Shown here one piece after another: positions 35,690 to 47,229 of a stretch of DNA of 64,000 nucleotides. Made by a program: the position numbers and the translations under genes. How positions within the stretch are numbered: the first letter of the stretch is position 1; each line of letters starts with the position of its first letter. Origin of the DNA: Zantedeschia hybrid cultivar (taxonomy: Eukaryota > Streptophyta > Magnoliopsida > Alismatales > Araceae); NCBI GenBank assembly GCA_030544215.1, contig JARZZO010000003.1, positions 35,220,379 to 35,284,378 of the forward strand, in the 5' to 3' direction. A model generated the notes under the pieces. It was not told the DNA's origin and did no database searches. It was given only the letters and a program-made list of their open reading frames with translations.

Positions 35690-37620
35690 TCGACCATGAG
35701 GAGGATTCCTATAATCCTCAAGATCAGCCTCACAACAATCCTGAAGAATATGATTAGTACAATCCTACCTCAGGATACTACATGCATCCTCAGGTTCATG
35801 CTCTTGAATTTGAACCAAATCTGAACTCTAGTGAGACTCAGGATCACAATGAGCACTCATCTTCCAACCTCTCTACATATCTTCTCTACTATTGGAGTGC
35901 TTGCCACTCATTTGGGTTCTTGTCAGCTTGAGGCTATTTAGGTTATTCTTAAGGTCAAGTCTTGTGCGGGTGCTTCTAAACCCATTAATTCTACCACTCA
36001 AACTTTTGCTCAGATCCCCACTCAGGCATGGAGAGCCTTTGGATCTCCTCCTCCTAGCAGGTGAGTCAACAAGATCCACTTTTAGATACTCATCTTGACC
36101 TCATACCTCTACAGTCCAAAGAGCTCCCGCGCCAGACGAGAATGTTGCAAATAGGCCTTACTACCCCGCATGTCCCCAATACTGTCCACAAGGGTCTAAG
36201 AGGCCAATTTATATTCCACCATAACCACCCCAGAATGACCAATTGACTCAGGCGCTCCTGTTAAAGTTGAATCAAATGGATGAGCAGTACAAGAATTTGA
36301 AGAAGATGGTTGACATGAAGGCAACTAGAAGTTTCAATTCTTGTGCTCCCTATTTTCCATTTGCCTCCCTCTAAAATGCCAATTTATTGCAAATATAATG
36401 GGTCGGATAACCCATTCATTTATTTGAAGGACTTTCTCTATTTGTCCTCTTTTTGGCAGAGTGACAAGAGGTCCCTAGCATTTTTATTCAGAAGGTCATT
36501 AGAAAGGACTACATTAGAGTGGTTCTTCTCATTAGAACCGTCTGAGGCTAGGACTTTGATACGGTCTCAAAGAAGTTCCTATAGAGATACAAGGATAGGG
36601 TCAGTCCAATGCTGTCAGTTATAGATCTAGTGGCTGAAAAGATGAAGGTTGAAGAGGACTTCACCATATTTGTTGATTGGTGGGGGTCCATGGTAGAAAA
36701 AGTAAAAGATCACTTGTCGAAGTTAGAACAGTGAAGATGATCATTGCAAATTCCAGTCCTTAGTATAAGCTCGTGCTGTCACTCAATAAGATCAACATGA
36801 TGGATGAGCTCCATGAAAGGGTAAGATATGTGCAGATAACATTTAAAGATTCTTCCTTTTTGAGTCTATTTGAGCCTTCCAAACCCAACTGACCTTCTCT
36901 CAAGAAAGGCAACAACCCACCTCGCCTTGCTAGTCAAGGAGCCAACACTGAGGGTATGATTACCAACGAGCAAATCAACACAATGAACAACCCTCCTTTC
37001 ATGAGGAATCAAGCTCCCTAGTTCAATAACCACAAGCCTCCATATCAATAGCCTTACAGATAGTAGCGACCACAGCATCCACCCCAGATGACCCACAACC
37101 ACCCACCTTCACCTTAAAATTACAACTAAGTCCCTCGGCCAAACAACTACTATCTACAGAGAAAGCCCCCTTGCCTTAAAAAAAACCCAATATCCACCTC
37201 TGTCGGAGATGCTTTTTGACATTTGTAATGCCTTGATGGCAGCCAATGCTCTCACCTTACCTAAAGAGAGGACTATATGGCCACATAATGCAGATATGTC
37301 CCGATATTATGTATTCCATCATCAGTCGGGGCAAACTATTGATGATTGCTTTCAATTCAGAGACTACATTTATAATCTAAATGATCATGGATGGATAGAC
37401 TGGGAGGAAATGAGGAAGTATATTTCCACTCTGTAGGCAAAGAGACCACAGCAGCAGCAGCAGCAACAACAACAACAGTTAGTTCCCCCACTCGCACAAC
37501 AAGTAGCAGAACAATAGCCAAACATGGGTATCATGCAGAATCTCTTTTCAAAGCATCAACCAAAACATCAAGTTGCCCCCATCTCTACCCAAGGGCAGCT
37601 TGAATTAGATAGAGGCCAAA
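35690..37620 (+). pseudogene. Element T gag (broken)
   Basis: Pieces in different frames give a Tat-type gag. 35695-35800 reads HEEDSYNPQDQPHNNPEEYD. 36343-36624 includes MPIYCKYNGSDNPFIYLKDF and RRSLERTTLEWFFSLEPSEA, the retrotrans_gag core (YNG..DP..HL...L...A..WF..L). 37290-37440 reads YYVFHHQSGQTIDDCFQFRD and IYNLNDHGWIDWEE, the FH..HGH.T..C..L....L...G block that follows gag in this lineage. Stops and frameshifts separate them, so no functional protein is made. In the intact family this is the particle-forming protein. Confidence 0.7.
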
Positions 37621-38144
37621 ACTGGGATTTTGAGGATGCCTCTTTTGTCTGCTCCACTAACCATCATGTCAAAACCATACCCCAACTGCCACGGCCCATC
37701 ATCTGCATACTAAGAGCATAACCTTTCCCATCACGAATCCCTCGCCCAACACCTCTACCACCATCAAAACCCCTCGTGATAATCCTAACACCCAATAACC
37801 ATGCCACCACGTCATCAAACAAACTCGCACCTTATCCTTTACCATCAAAACTGTTGGTGCGTATTCCCATTTTCATGCCCATCAATGCACTACAGCCCTC
37901 TAAACCACTCATCTGCATTCCCACATCAACTTTACCCCCATGTGTGCCTCCTTTGCCCAACAAATCGCTTATCATCAAGCCTTTCGCTGCTGAACCACAA
38001 ACTTATTTAGAATCCACCTTATTTAATGAGCCTCAGTCATTGGTGCTCCGAAGTGGGAGGTTATTTAATAAGGTGTTCCCTCAGTCCTCCAACTAGAGAA
38101 ATCAACAGTAAAATCAAGAGGAACCACTTGTTGAATAAAGCATG

Positions 38145-38872
38145 ATGGACACGTGTTATGATTTACTAAGGCATTTAGACAAGACCCCAGCTCGCATTTC
38201 CATTTTAGAATTGATCAAAAGGTCAAAGAATCATCCATACTTATGGAGTATCTGCAGAGGGTGATAATAGTTAATGAAGACATCTTGGTTGAAAAGATCA
38301 CCACAGTCCTTGCTCCAACAGGTGATCAACTAAGCATAACATTTTGTAACTTTGAATTAGCAGCTTGGGCAGCCCGTGGGATGGCCTTGATTATCACTGT
38401 TAATATCCGTCAAGTGGCAGTGGATGGTTGCTTGATTGATACAGGAGCTTCTATTACTATGTTGCCTTCCCGTGCCTTGAAAATGTGCAGAGTTTCTAAG
38501 AAAGAATGGATGCCTTCTCCCATCTTTGTTATTGCCTATGACAACACCACATGGTCTCCACTGGGCATGGTCAATTTAAAAGTAGATTTGGGTCATGTTT
38601 GTCATTCCAAGGTTGAATTTCACATTTTTGAAATTGACCTATCTCTAAAAGGCATCCTTGGTCGCCCGTATGTCAAGCTTCTTGAGGCTGTACCTTCTAC
38701 CAACCATCAATGCCTTAAATTCCTATACAAAGGCCGAGTTGTGAAGGTCACCAGTATGCCAATCCTAGTCACCACTCATACCGTCACAATTAACATTGTA
38801 CCTACCATCGGGCTAGTCCAGCAACTTATTCTATCCATCTTGGAGACTACTGGCCTTCAGTTGATCCCTTGA
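38145..38872 (+). pseudogene. Element T aspartic protease region
   Basis: Upstream residues YDLLRHLDKTPARISILELI and KRSKNHP are the linker typical of Tat elements. A 209-codon frame from 38243 then shows VDGCLIDTGASITMLPSRAL with the catalytic Asp-Thr-Gly-Ala at residues 66-69 of that frame, and LKGILGRPYVKL, the C-terminal retropepsin block. Here the protease motif itself is intact, although the polyprotein around it is broken by stops, frameshifts and the solo LTR that begins 76 bases later. This intact DTGA contrasts with its loss in elements A and B. Confidence 0.8.
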
Positions 38873-38947
38873 AACCCATAATATCCTCTCCATCACACGT
38901 TGATGTGATCTAACGCAGGTAGCCAATGGACACCCCAAGATGGCAAA

Positions 38948-41769
38948 TGTAAGGACTGAGGTTTCGGGTTCTGTATTCGGGCCCGGTTCGGGTCGGATCC
39001 CTTGGTTTGGACCCTGTGGGGGGTCTTGAGATTGCTGACTGAATGGCGTCAGCACTGCTCGACGCCTTTCAAAAGGCGTCAGGTTGTGTGGACGCCATTT
39101 AGGGTCTATTGGTTGTTGCGCCACGTGGCCGGGTTTCGGGCCGCGAGAGTACGGCCCCTGTCAGATTTGTCTGAACGGCGTCCAGCTCGGTCGACGCATT
39201 TCAGACTGCGACACCTGCGGTGTCAGGGTACGGCGCCAGAGCGTTGTCAGTACGGCCTGTCTTGTCGTCTGAACGGCGTCCGCGATGGGCGACGCGTTTC
39301 AGAGCGGTGTCAGTACGGCCGTCCTGTCAGACTGATTGGCGTCTGCCTCGATCGACGCGTTTTAGCGGAATTCTGGTTGACCCCGCGAGCCTCCCCTTCT
39401 TTCCCTCATTCTCACCTTCACTCTCTCTCTCCTCACCCTCTCCGCCGTCTCCGACACTCTTCCTCCCCTTCCCTTCCTCTTCTTCCTCTTCCAACCACTC
39501 CATAGCCTCCTTACCTCTCACCTCTACCTCCACCACCTCCTTCGCGGCGTTCCCTTCTCCGGACGGCGGCCGACGTCCCGGCGGAGTGGCGGCGTCCTCG
39601 AGGGTACCGGCGGCGGTGTGCGGTGCGGCGGGACGGCGGCACGGAGCTTGGCGGAGTTCGAGAACCGGTAGGGGGACGAAACCTTGCATGTGTTACTCGT
39701 TTGCTTCTTGGCATGATGTGGCGTGTGTGGGGCTAGATTGAGCATGTTTAGGGGGGTTTCCTTGTGGGAATAGCGGTGTTTGTGATCGTGGATTCGTAGC
39801 ATGATTATGTGGTTGAGCTCCTCTTCCTTCCCTTTTGGTTTTGGGGCTTTTCGGGATGCCCGGGGTTCAAGGGTGAAGCCCTCGGGTTGAACCAGGAGAC
39901 CTGGTTTCTGGCGCTAAATAGCGTCGTACCTGGTCGACGCCTTTCCGAAAGACGTCGGGTCAGTACGACGCGTTTTAGGGCAGAAACCTCCCTGTGCGAG
40001 GTTTCCTGAGTTAGGGGTTCTGCGCTAAATGACGTCATGGATGGATGACGCCTTTCAGAAGGACGTCGGGCCATCATGACGCCATTTAGGTAGGAAATGC
40101 TCCCGTTTAAGGGTTCTGCAATCTGGATTTCTGGGTTGAATGGCGTCGAGACACCCAGACGCGTTTTAAAAGGCGACTTCAACGGTGGACGCGTTTTAAG
40201 GATAATCTGGCTTTTAATAAACCTGTATGAGGATCTTGAATGGCGTCGACCTCGGTCGACGCGATTCAAGACAGGAATGCTTAATGCTGTTATTGCGTGC
40301 ATGTTTCACGGTGGGATGGTTCTAATGCATGCTTCGGGTTGTATACTGAGACGGAGGACTTCTGCGTGAGTGGAATTACATCACATGTGTGTGTGTGTGT
40401 GTGCTTTAACTATATACTGAGACTGAGGTTTACTGTGCGAATGGAATCATGTTATATGTGTGGTTGTGTTATGCGAATGTGGATCGGGTTAACTGTGGTT
40501 TACGTCTGTCACCATGGGCCGATGGGAGAAGGGCCATGGTGTCTGTGGAGTGGTGCGTGTTGTGTTTTACCCTTGGCTGAGAGAAGCAGAACCACCTTGA
40601 GCCCGTCGGGCCGGAGTAGCTGGTGTGCTATCCGAGGGGTTGCTGTTTGGTCTCAGCGGGTCGGGGTTTCCCTTGGTTGTCGTGACAGCTTCTGGCGTGT
40701 TTCTTGCTGTGGAGCTGGTGGTGTTTCTGGTGGGAGTTGGTTTACCCTTTAGCCATTGGGCCTGATGTGACCTTTGATCAAGGTTACGAGTGGTACCTAT
40801 AGCCCTTGGCCTGATGCAGCCCGGGAGAGTTGGGTTTGTGGGTAGTTCCTGTAGCTTCGGCTTGACGGGGGTTCGCCGGTCCCCAGGGCCCTCCTGAAGC
40901 GCTGAGGCCTAGCGTGGAGGCAATCCGGACGGTAGGACAGTAGTCTAGACTGCTTGTGTGCACACGTAGCTGGCAGTGGCGGTACACTGAGTCCAGCTAG
41001 TCCTAGTTTGGCTCACTGCCTCACCCTACAGTGCCCCGGAACACTGTAGGGGTGGACAGGCGTGAGCAATGGTGGTAGTGTTGGAAGGCGACGTTTGACT
41101 TCGGTCGACAGTGTGGTTCAGTCGCTTCGTGGACTTTGACTGTGAGACGTGGCCTTGTGTTGGGTTCTCCAGGTTGCTCGGTACTGTTCCTGTTACACTG
41201 CTTACGCATACGTTTCATATTGAGTTGGGTTCTTCGGGTTACTTGGTACCGTTCTTGCTACACTGCTTATTGTACGGTTCCTATCAGGTTTGAGAGTTGT
41301 GTTTACTGCTTGGTGTTATTGCAATATATATATTCCTGTTGTTGCACTTGTGGGTGTGTGAGTGGGAGGCAGGGGATCGGATGATCCCTACTGAGCCCAT
41401 TTCTGGTGTGGCTCACTCCCTGCGGTTTCAGGTGCGGACCTCGAGGCGAGCGGAAGCGTGGTGACTTCCTGGTGTGCGGACCAGCAGCTGTCTTAGTCCC
41501 GGGGTATGCCCCGATGTTGTTGTACTTTCCTTCTGCCTGTACTTATTTAATTGTTGGACATGTAATTATTGTTGGACTGTATACGGACATTGTTATTCTC
41601 CTTCCTGCGCACTTGCTTACCTTGTGGTCTGTGTGTTTGTTATATTTAGCCTTGTTTAGCACTTACTCCTCCAGACGTGTTGTGTGAGATCCGGGTGTGA
41701 ACCCGCAGTTAATGGGCCGACATCCATTTAGTGATCGGGTCCCCGGTCATAGGATGGCGGGTCGTTACA
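38948..41769 (+). mobile_element. 2.8-kb solo LTR of chromovirus (Tekay/Del-like) type
   Basis: It starts TGTAAGGACTGAG and ends GCGGGTCGTTACA. It is flanked by GCAAA at 38943-38947 and 41770-41774, an exact 5-bp duplication. The 3' part (ACTGAGCCCATTTCTGG, GGCTCACTCCCTGCGG, CAGGTGCGGACCTCG) has the phrasing of Tekay/Del LTRs read in sense. There is no PBS or coding domain inside. It interrupts element T between protease and RT. Its first 1.35 kb holds the GCGTC/GACGC hairpin array, and 39380-39700 is CT-rich then CpG-rich. Confidence 0.85.
39043..40269 (+). repeat. Array of GGCGTC...GACGCC hairpins in the solo LTR
   Basis: About eleven inverted repeats are present: near 39043-39073, 39075-39104, 39172-39206, 39270-39302, 39333-39364, 39907-39937, 39938-39976, 40022-40052, 40054-40088, 40136-40168 and 40236-40269. 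The last is TTGAATGGCGTCGACC-TC-GGTCGACGCGATTCAA, pairing at 15 of 16 positions. The shared form is (T)GAA(T/C)GGCGTC, an 8-12 base loop, then GACGC(C/G)(A/T)TTCA or TTTTA. Confidence 0.85.
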
Positions 41770-41774
41770 GCAAA

Positions 41775-43260
41775 TCATGCTCAAAATTGTTTATCAACTG
41801 GACAAAGGACTGGGAACATATTTACAGGGAATTTTGAAGCCTATCAAGGACAAGAGATTAATACGAGGAAATGGCTTGGGCTATAAGCCAGAGAAGGTGC
41901 GACGAGAAATAATCCACTAGGAGGAGGATGAGAGTGACAATAAAGTTTGAAAAATTATGGTCATGCTATGCAAGGAAAATAGGGAACCATTGACTTGGAC
42001 CCTTTATACTTTCTTTGTCAAAGGGCTCACAATTTAGCATGGGGTGAAAACACTTTCATTGTCACCTCCTATTTCGATGTATATGATGTTCATGGGTGTT
42101 AGCTGGCCCATCATGCTACACCATTACTTACTTATCAATCCTTGGATGTTTTGAGAACTCTCAAAAGGAGAAAGATGAAGAACCCGGAATGTGAATGTTA
42201 AAGGTGGTTCGACATGTGGGATCTATACATTACACTGAACTGCTTATTTTTTATGCCGACTGAAACTGAAGTACCACCGCTTGCTCGAGATCTGATAGAG
42301 GAGCCTAGGGCTATTTTTGATAAAAGGATTATGTTGTCCGATGAAGCTGATGAAAGGGAACCTGATGAGCCTTACTAAGAAGGTTTGACCATAGACATGC
42401 TCTGGCAAAACACCTACCTGACCAATATTTTCACCCTTCATACTCTTTTTCGCACTCTGCTACTAACGCCACATTGGACCCACCTGTTGATGAAAAATCT
42501 CCTTAGGGCCCCTCCGATGTTGGTCACTATCACCCCATCACTTCTTAATGTTCAGGATCCTCTTGACTCATAGGTCATATATGATAAGATTTGGGGCCTC
42601 CTTTTGCATGATTCCCTAAATCTTTCGACTTTAGTGCCATATTCTTCTCATTCCTACATTCATCATTGTTTTCTAATTGAGGATTCCGAAAAAAAAGTCC
42701 TTCTCACAACCAGGTCTCCAGTCTTCTTTGAGGAAACCTCATACTTCTCCTTTGAGTGTGTATCGCTATACTGGCTGCTCATTCATGATTCCTTGATTGA
42801 TCTACTCTCCCCCTCATCGGAGGAGGCTCAACTATATCATCTTCTATATTTCATGATGCTTCATCTCCTTCTTGAGGATATAATAGTGTGTCTAGGTTTA
42901 GTGAGTCTAACGAAGTTAGGACTAAGTTAGTTATGAAGTCTAGGGAACCTAAGGCTAGACAAATTCCATGTAGATATCATTAAGATATTGCCATTAGATG
43001 CCAAGCTTGTTTTCGAATCCCTCAGTTTTTAGAAGACCTTATCCAGTTGCCAAAAGTATGTGAGGATGATGATAGTCTTAACGATGGCTATGGGGTGTAT
43101 GAACTGTTGCACGAAAAGGATCCTACTGAAGAAGGGGAACAAGAAGAATATGAGGACACAGCCGATGCGTATGCAAGTGGCGTGAAGAGATTTGATGAGC
43201 CATCAGCTACTGTAGAAGAACCTACTAAGGAAATTGAAAATAGAGGAAGAACTTAGGATC
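41775..43260 (+). pseudogene. Element T region between protease and RT (broken)
   Basis: The frame resumes directly after the solo LTR. It gives GLGYKPEKVRREI, the GLGY.P block seen before RT in Tat elements, and further downstream EELRIILISDKLTPSDKEAL and EKVLRDYKDTF after a frameshift. No other domain is visible, and stops are frequent. Confidence 0.6.
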
Positions 43261-43279
43261 ATCCTCATAAGTGATAAAT

Positions 43280-43892
43280 TGACCCCATCAGACAAGGAGG
43301 CATTAGAAAAGGTTCTAAGGGATTACAAGGACACCTTCACCTAGAGTTAGGAGGATATGCTGGGATTGGATTTATCATTAGTGGAACATAGGTTGACATT
43401 GAAGCCAGGAGTTATCCCGATCAAGCGAAAATTAAGCCAATTCCACCCATAAATGGCCTTAAAGATGAAAGAAAAGGGTAATAAGTTACATAAGGCCAAA
43501 TTCATTAGGGTTGTCCTCTATCCTTAGTGAGTGGCTAACATTGTCCCGATAATGAATAAGGGTGGAATAGTTAGAATCCGTATTGATTTTCAAGATTTAA
43601 ATTGAGTGTGTCTTAAAGATGATTTCCCCTTGCCTCACATTGATGCGTTGATTGATAATATAGCTGGATATGAAACTCTATTATTCATAGATAGCTTCTC
43701 TGGGTATAATCAAATCTGCTTAGCAAAAGAGGATCAAGAGAAGACTCCCTTTACTACACTTTAGGGAATTTATTGCTATGTGGTCATGTCCTTCGGGTTG
43801 AAGAATGTTGGAGCCACCTATTAAAAGGCTATGATGGCAATAGTTCATGACATGATGTATATATATCTAGAGGTGTATATATGTATCTTGGG
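43280..43892 (+). pseudogene. Element T reverse transcriptase, truncated before YVDD
   Basis: Readable blocks are PGVIPIKRKLSQFHP, VANIVPIMNKGGIVRIRIDF, DDFPLPHIDALIDNIAGYET, LLFIDSFSGYNQICLAKEDQ, VVMSFGLKNVGATY and MMYIYLEVYI. They match Ty3/gypsy RT motifs in order, including the first catalytic Asp (FID.FSGYNQI). At least five in-frame stops interrupt them, often TAG or TAA where TGG or CAG is expected. The sequence leaves the RT at EVYI, one residue before the catalytic YVDD would be complete. Confidence 0.8.
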
Positions 43893-44457
43893 CATTCATT
43901 AATGATATGTGCTTTTTCACGATGTAATGCATATGTGCTTTTTCATGATCATTAATCTCCATTCATTAAATTAATAATTAAATCAAAACTGAAGCTTATT
44001 AGATCACAAGGAGTCCATTTCATATAAATCCCTTCAACTACATGAGAATCACTTGATTGGTAGATTAATCACTTCCTATCAACTTGAATCACCTTTCTAT
44101 GCCGTCTCCAATACTAGATAACTCTTTCCCACAACAGATAGCCCCTTCCATTAGAGTAATGATATCCCACTCATTATACTCCCTTATTGTAAAATAGTCC
44201 ATTCTAGTACAAAAGAAATACTTTATCGGCATAATAACCATTTCTAGTACCTAAGAATTTCTTTCACATCCTAATAATCATTTCCAGTACTTAAGAATCA
44301 CTTCATCAGAAGAATAATCAATTCCATATTACATAAGGGTTACCTCCTTATTCTTACCTCCTACGGAGAATTATCACTTCCTAATCTCTAATCAGGAACT
44401 TTATATGTGCAAAGAAAAGCAGAGCTCTTTCAAGAAGGTACCATCTATTTATCATAA

Positions 44458-45115
44458 ATGCCTACTACATACAGGAAGACAATGTCAGGCATATGTTTCT
44501 GGGAGGAGCACTGCGAGCTGCTATCTGGGATCCCATTTGGTCTGTTCCTGAACATTCCCCCAATTCTCTTTCATATTTTTCTTCTCGAGGATATTACATC
44601 CTTACACGAAGAGTACGATGTCTTCTTAGTTTATGAGAAGCGGCTTTACTTTAGTGTCAAAGACTTGACACTGATTCTTGGTTTCCCGTCTTGTGCGAGA
44701 AGAATTGATTACCTCCCTAGGACATGGGTAAAGAAGTCCCATCAGAATAAAAAGTTCGGGAAGAGAATTAAAGTGTGAACGGAGGTAGTAGTGGAATTGA
44801 TTTAGGAATTGGTTGTGTCCTCAAAAACTTTAGACATTCAGCACACTGTCAGACTCTGGATTGTGCTTATGTTTTGCACATTCCTTTTGCCAGTGTCCAA
44901 GGGTGCATGTCCAAAGTAACTCTTATTGTTTGTTGACGATTTGGATGCCCTAAAGTCATATGGCTAGATAGAAGCTGTGCGGGAGATGATTCTTTATAAT
45001 TTCCAAGGGGACCTTGCTGCTAATGCGAGGGCAGTGTAGCTCGATAATGAAATCCCAGGCAAGAAGAGGGTCGAAGGAAAGACCTAAAGAGAGGATGTTT
45101 TCTAATGGATGCTCT
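44458..45115 (+). pseudogene. DUF1985-type protein remnant (Kaonashi-like MULE cargo)
   Basis: A 106-codon frame from 44458 reads GIPFGLFLNIPPILFHIFLL, VYEKRLYFSVKDLTLILGFP and SCARRIDYLP. This is the pattern of DUF1985 (FG..L.IP...F...LL..., then ...F...EF.L.TGL.C). After a stop it continues with LLLFVDDLDALKSYG at about 44922-44966, the VDDLD block that follows DUF1985 in plant Ulp1-like genes carried by MULEs. The C48 protease domain was not seen. Several stops show it is dead. The domain name is inferred from motif shape, not from a profile search. Confidence 0.5.
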
Positions 45116-45779
45116 ACGGCACTGTTGGTAATGAATTAAACGAGTTTTAGTGCATTTTTTATACCATTTCCTAAAAATCTCTTATCAACTCATGAGGCAA
45201 TTCTGTCACTTGTTGCACATTGTTATCTCTTTGTTAACTATTTCAGCAGTTCGCACAGCTTTACACTTGATAGACATTTTTATCACATTCTACACAGTTT
45301 GCCACTTTTATCGCCTCCGACATAGTTTTATCACTTCACACGTACTTTTATTACTCATACACATATTTGTCATGTCCTTTCTCATTTTATGATGCCATAC
45401 CTTGCTATTGTGTGTAGGCGTGATTTTTGGAGCATACAACAGTGAGGAAGCCATCCTACCCACTCCTAAATCCAAGATTGTTTTAATGGTAGGATTGCTT
45501 TGGGAAGAAGGCAGACCCTACATTTGCAACCCTAACGCATGAGTAGATAAGATTGCATCTTCTATGATTCTTCAATTGGATAACTCATCGAGCTATAATC
45601 TCATTTCAATCTATTCTCACACGTGCTAGAGCGGTTGGAGGCAGGGACCCTTATGGTAGAGGTCCATGGTAATCAGACACAAGCCATTCCGATAGAGCTC
45701 TAACGGATAGCGACTTCGCTGGTGGAGCAGAACTCACTGCTAAAGCAGTTGATTTCATCACCAACAACCCCGTTCAAGA

Positions 45780-46870
45780 GCAGGGGAAAAGGAATAAAGG
45801 AAAAGAAGAGTATGAAGAAGAAGAGGAGGAATTTTGAAGAAGAAGACTATGAAGAAGAAACAAAGGAAGAAGAAGAGGAGGAGAAGCAGTAGCCATGGCG
45901 GAAATAGAGGAAGATTAGGAGGAGGGAGGAGGAAGAGAGGGAGAGGAAAATGGAGAGGGACATGGAATTATTTAAGAAGAGACAACAGCAACAACCACAA
46001 CAGATATAGGCATACAAAATAGCCACAACAGTTACAACAGTAGTAACAACCACAACAATGACAACGGTAGTAATGGTAGCCATTGTAGGCACAACAGGAA
46101 CAGTAGTAAGAACAACTACCACCACCAGGTAGAACATACAGATTTGATAGGGAAGGGGAGGAGGGAGGAAGAAGAGGAGGAGAGGAGAAAGAGAGGAGGG
46201 ATAAGGAGGCTAAGAGGGAGGTGGAGGATGATGAGAAGGAGGAGAGGAGGAAGGAGAAAGATGCCAATAGATGAGGAAGAGGAGTAGGAGGAGGAGGAGA
46301 GGGGGAGGAAGGAGGAGGCTGAGAAGAAGGAGGAGGATAAGAGGAAGGAGGATGTTGAGAAGAAGAATGAGAAGGAGGAGGATAAGAGGAAGAAGGAGGA
46401 AGAAAGAGGAGGAGGAGGAGAAAGGAGGCTGAGAAGAAAGAGGAGGAGGAGGACAGAAGGAGGAAGGAGACTGAGGAGGGAGAGGATGAGAAGGAGAAGA
46501 GGTGGAGGAAGGAGGCTGAGAAGAAGAAGAAGGAGGAGGAGGAGGAGGAGGAGGAGGAGATTGAGAGGAGGAGGAAGGAGGCTGAGAAGAAGATGAAGGA
46601 CGAGAAGAAGGATGAAGAGGAGGCTTAGAAGGAGGAAGATAGGTGGATGAAGGAGGCTTAGAAGCAGAGGAAGGAAGAGGAGGAGGCTGTGAGGAAGAGG
46701 AAGAAGGAGGCGAAGAAGAAGAAGGAGGAGGAAGGAGATTGGGAAGGAGGAGGAGGAGAGGAGGAAAGAGGCTATCAAGAAGAAGAAGGACGAGGAGGAG
46801 GAGTAGGAGAGGAGGAAGGAGGAGGAGAGGATAGACCAGGAGCGAAAGAGGGATGAAAGAAGACAGACGG
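45780..46870 (+). repeat. 1.1-kb polypurine tract (GAG/GAA/AAG)n
   Basis: The plus strand is almost pure purine, built from GAGGAG, GAAGAA and AAGGAGGAG phrases. In plus frames it encodes E/K/R-rich sequence with stops. On the minus strand it gives open L/S/P-rich frames up to 300 codons. It probably expanded from the charged region that normally follows DUF1985. Confidence 0.85.
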
Positions 46871-47229
46871 GAGACAAGAGAAAGGAGGTAGAAAAGCAAC
46901 TATCACAGTTCTGATCCCCCGACTGTGAAGTCTCGAAGAGTCGCTGGGCTTTACATTTAAAGGATCCACATACGTCTGGCAACGGGGTAGAGAAAGCGTT
47001 TCCTTCTCCAACCTTCAATTATTTCCAAGCATATTATTATATTCTACTATTACCTCTTGTGTTTGAAGATCATTATATCAAAGTTTGTCCCCATATGTGC
47101 AGGCTAGGAGGGGACAAACTGTGCCCCCATGAAGAGCTGAGGTACGGTAAAGCCTGACACAACTGCAAAAGAAGAGGAGGTTAGTATCCTAATCTTTTGA
47201 AAAAAGAATTGATAATTTTTCAATGGAAC

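Larger units (their letters stand above)
28180..43892 (+). mobile_element. Element T: decayed, 3'-truncated Tat/Ogre-like gypsy element hosting other insertions
   Basis: The element starts TGTAGACACTAATTTTGAC at 28180. In order it carries an LTR (to 32492), a PBS (32499), a leader, gag (about 35690-37620), protease (about 38145-38872) and the first part of reverse transcriptase (about 43240-43892). Reading order and motifs match the Tat lineage of Ty3/gypsy elements. It is interrupted by a LINE, two solo LTRs and a MITE-like repeat. Without them about 7.7 kb of element remains. Stops and frameshifts break every domain. The RT ends abruptly at LEVYI, just before the expected YVDD, and nothing downstream continues it, so the 3' half and 3' LTR are missing. 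Confidence 0.75.

Noticed and set aside
46116..47018. 300-codon minus-strand frame rich in L, S and P
   Set aside because: It is the complement of the polypurine tract, a low-complexity artefact with no domain.
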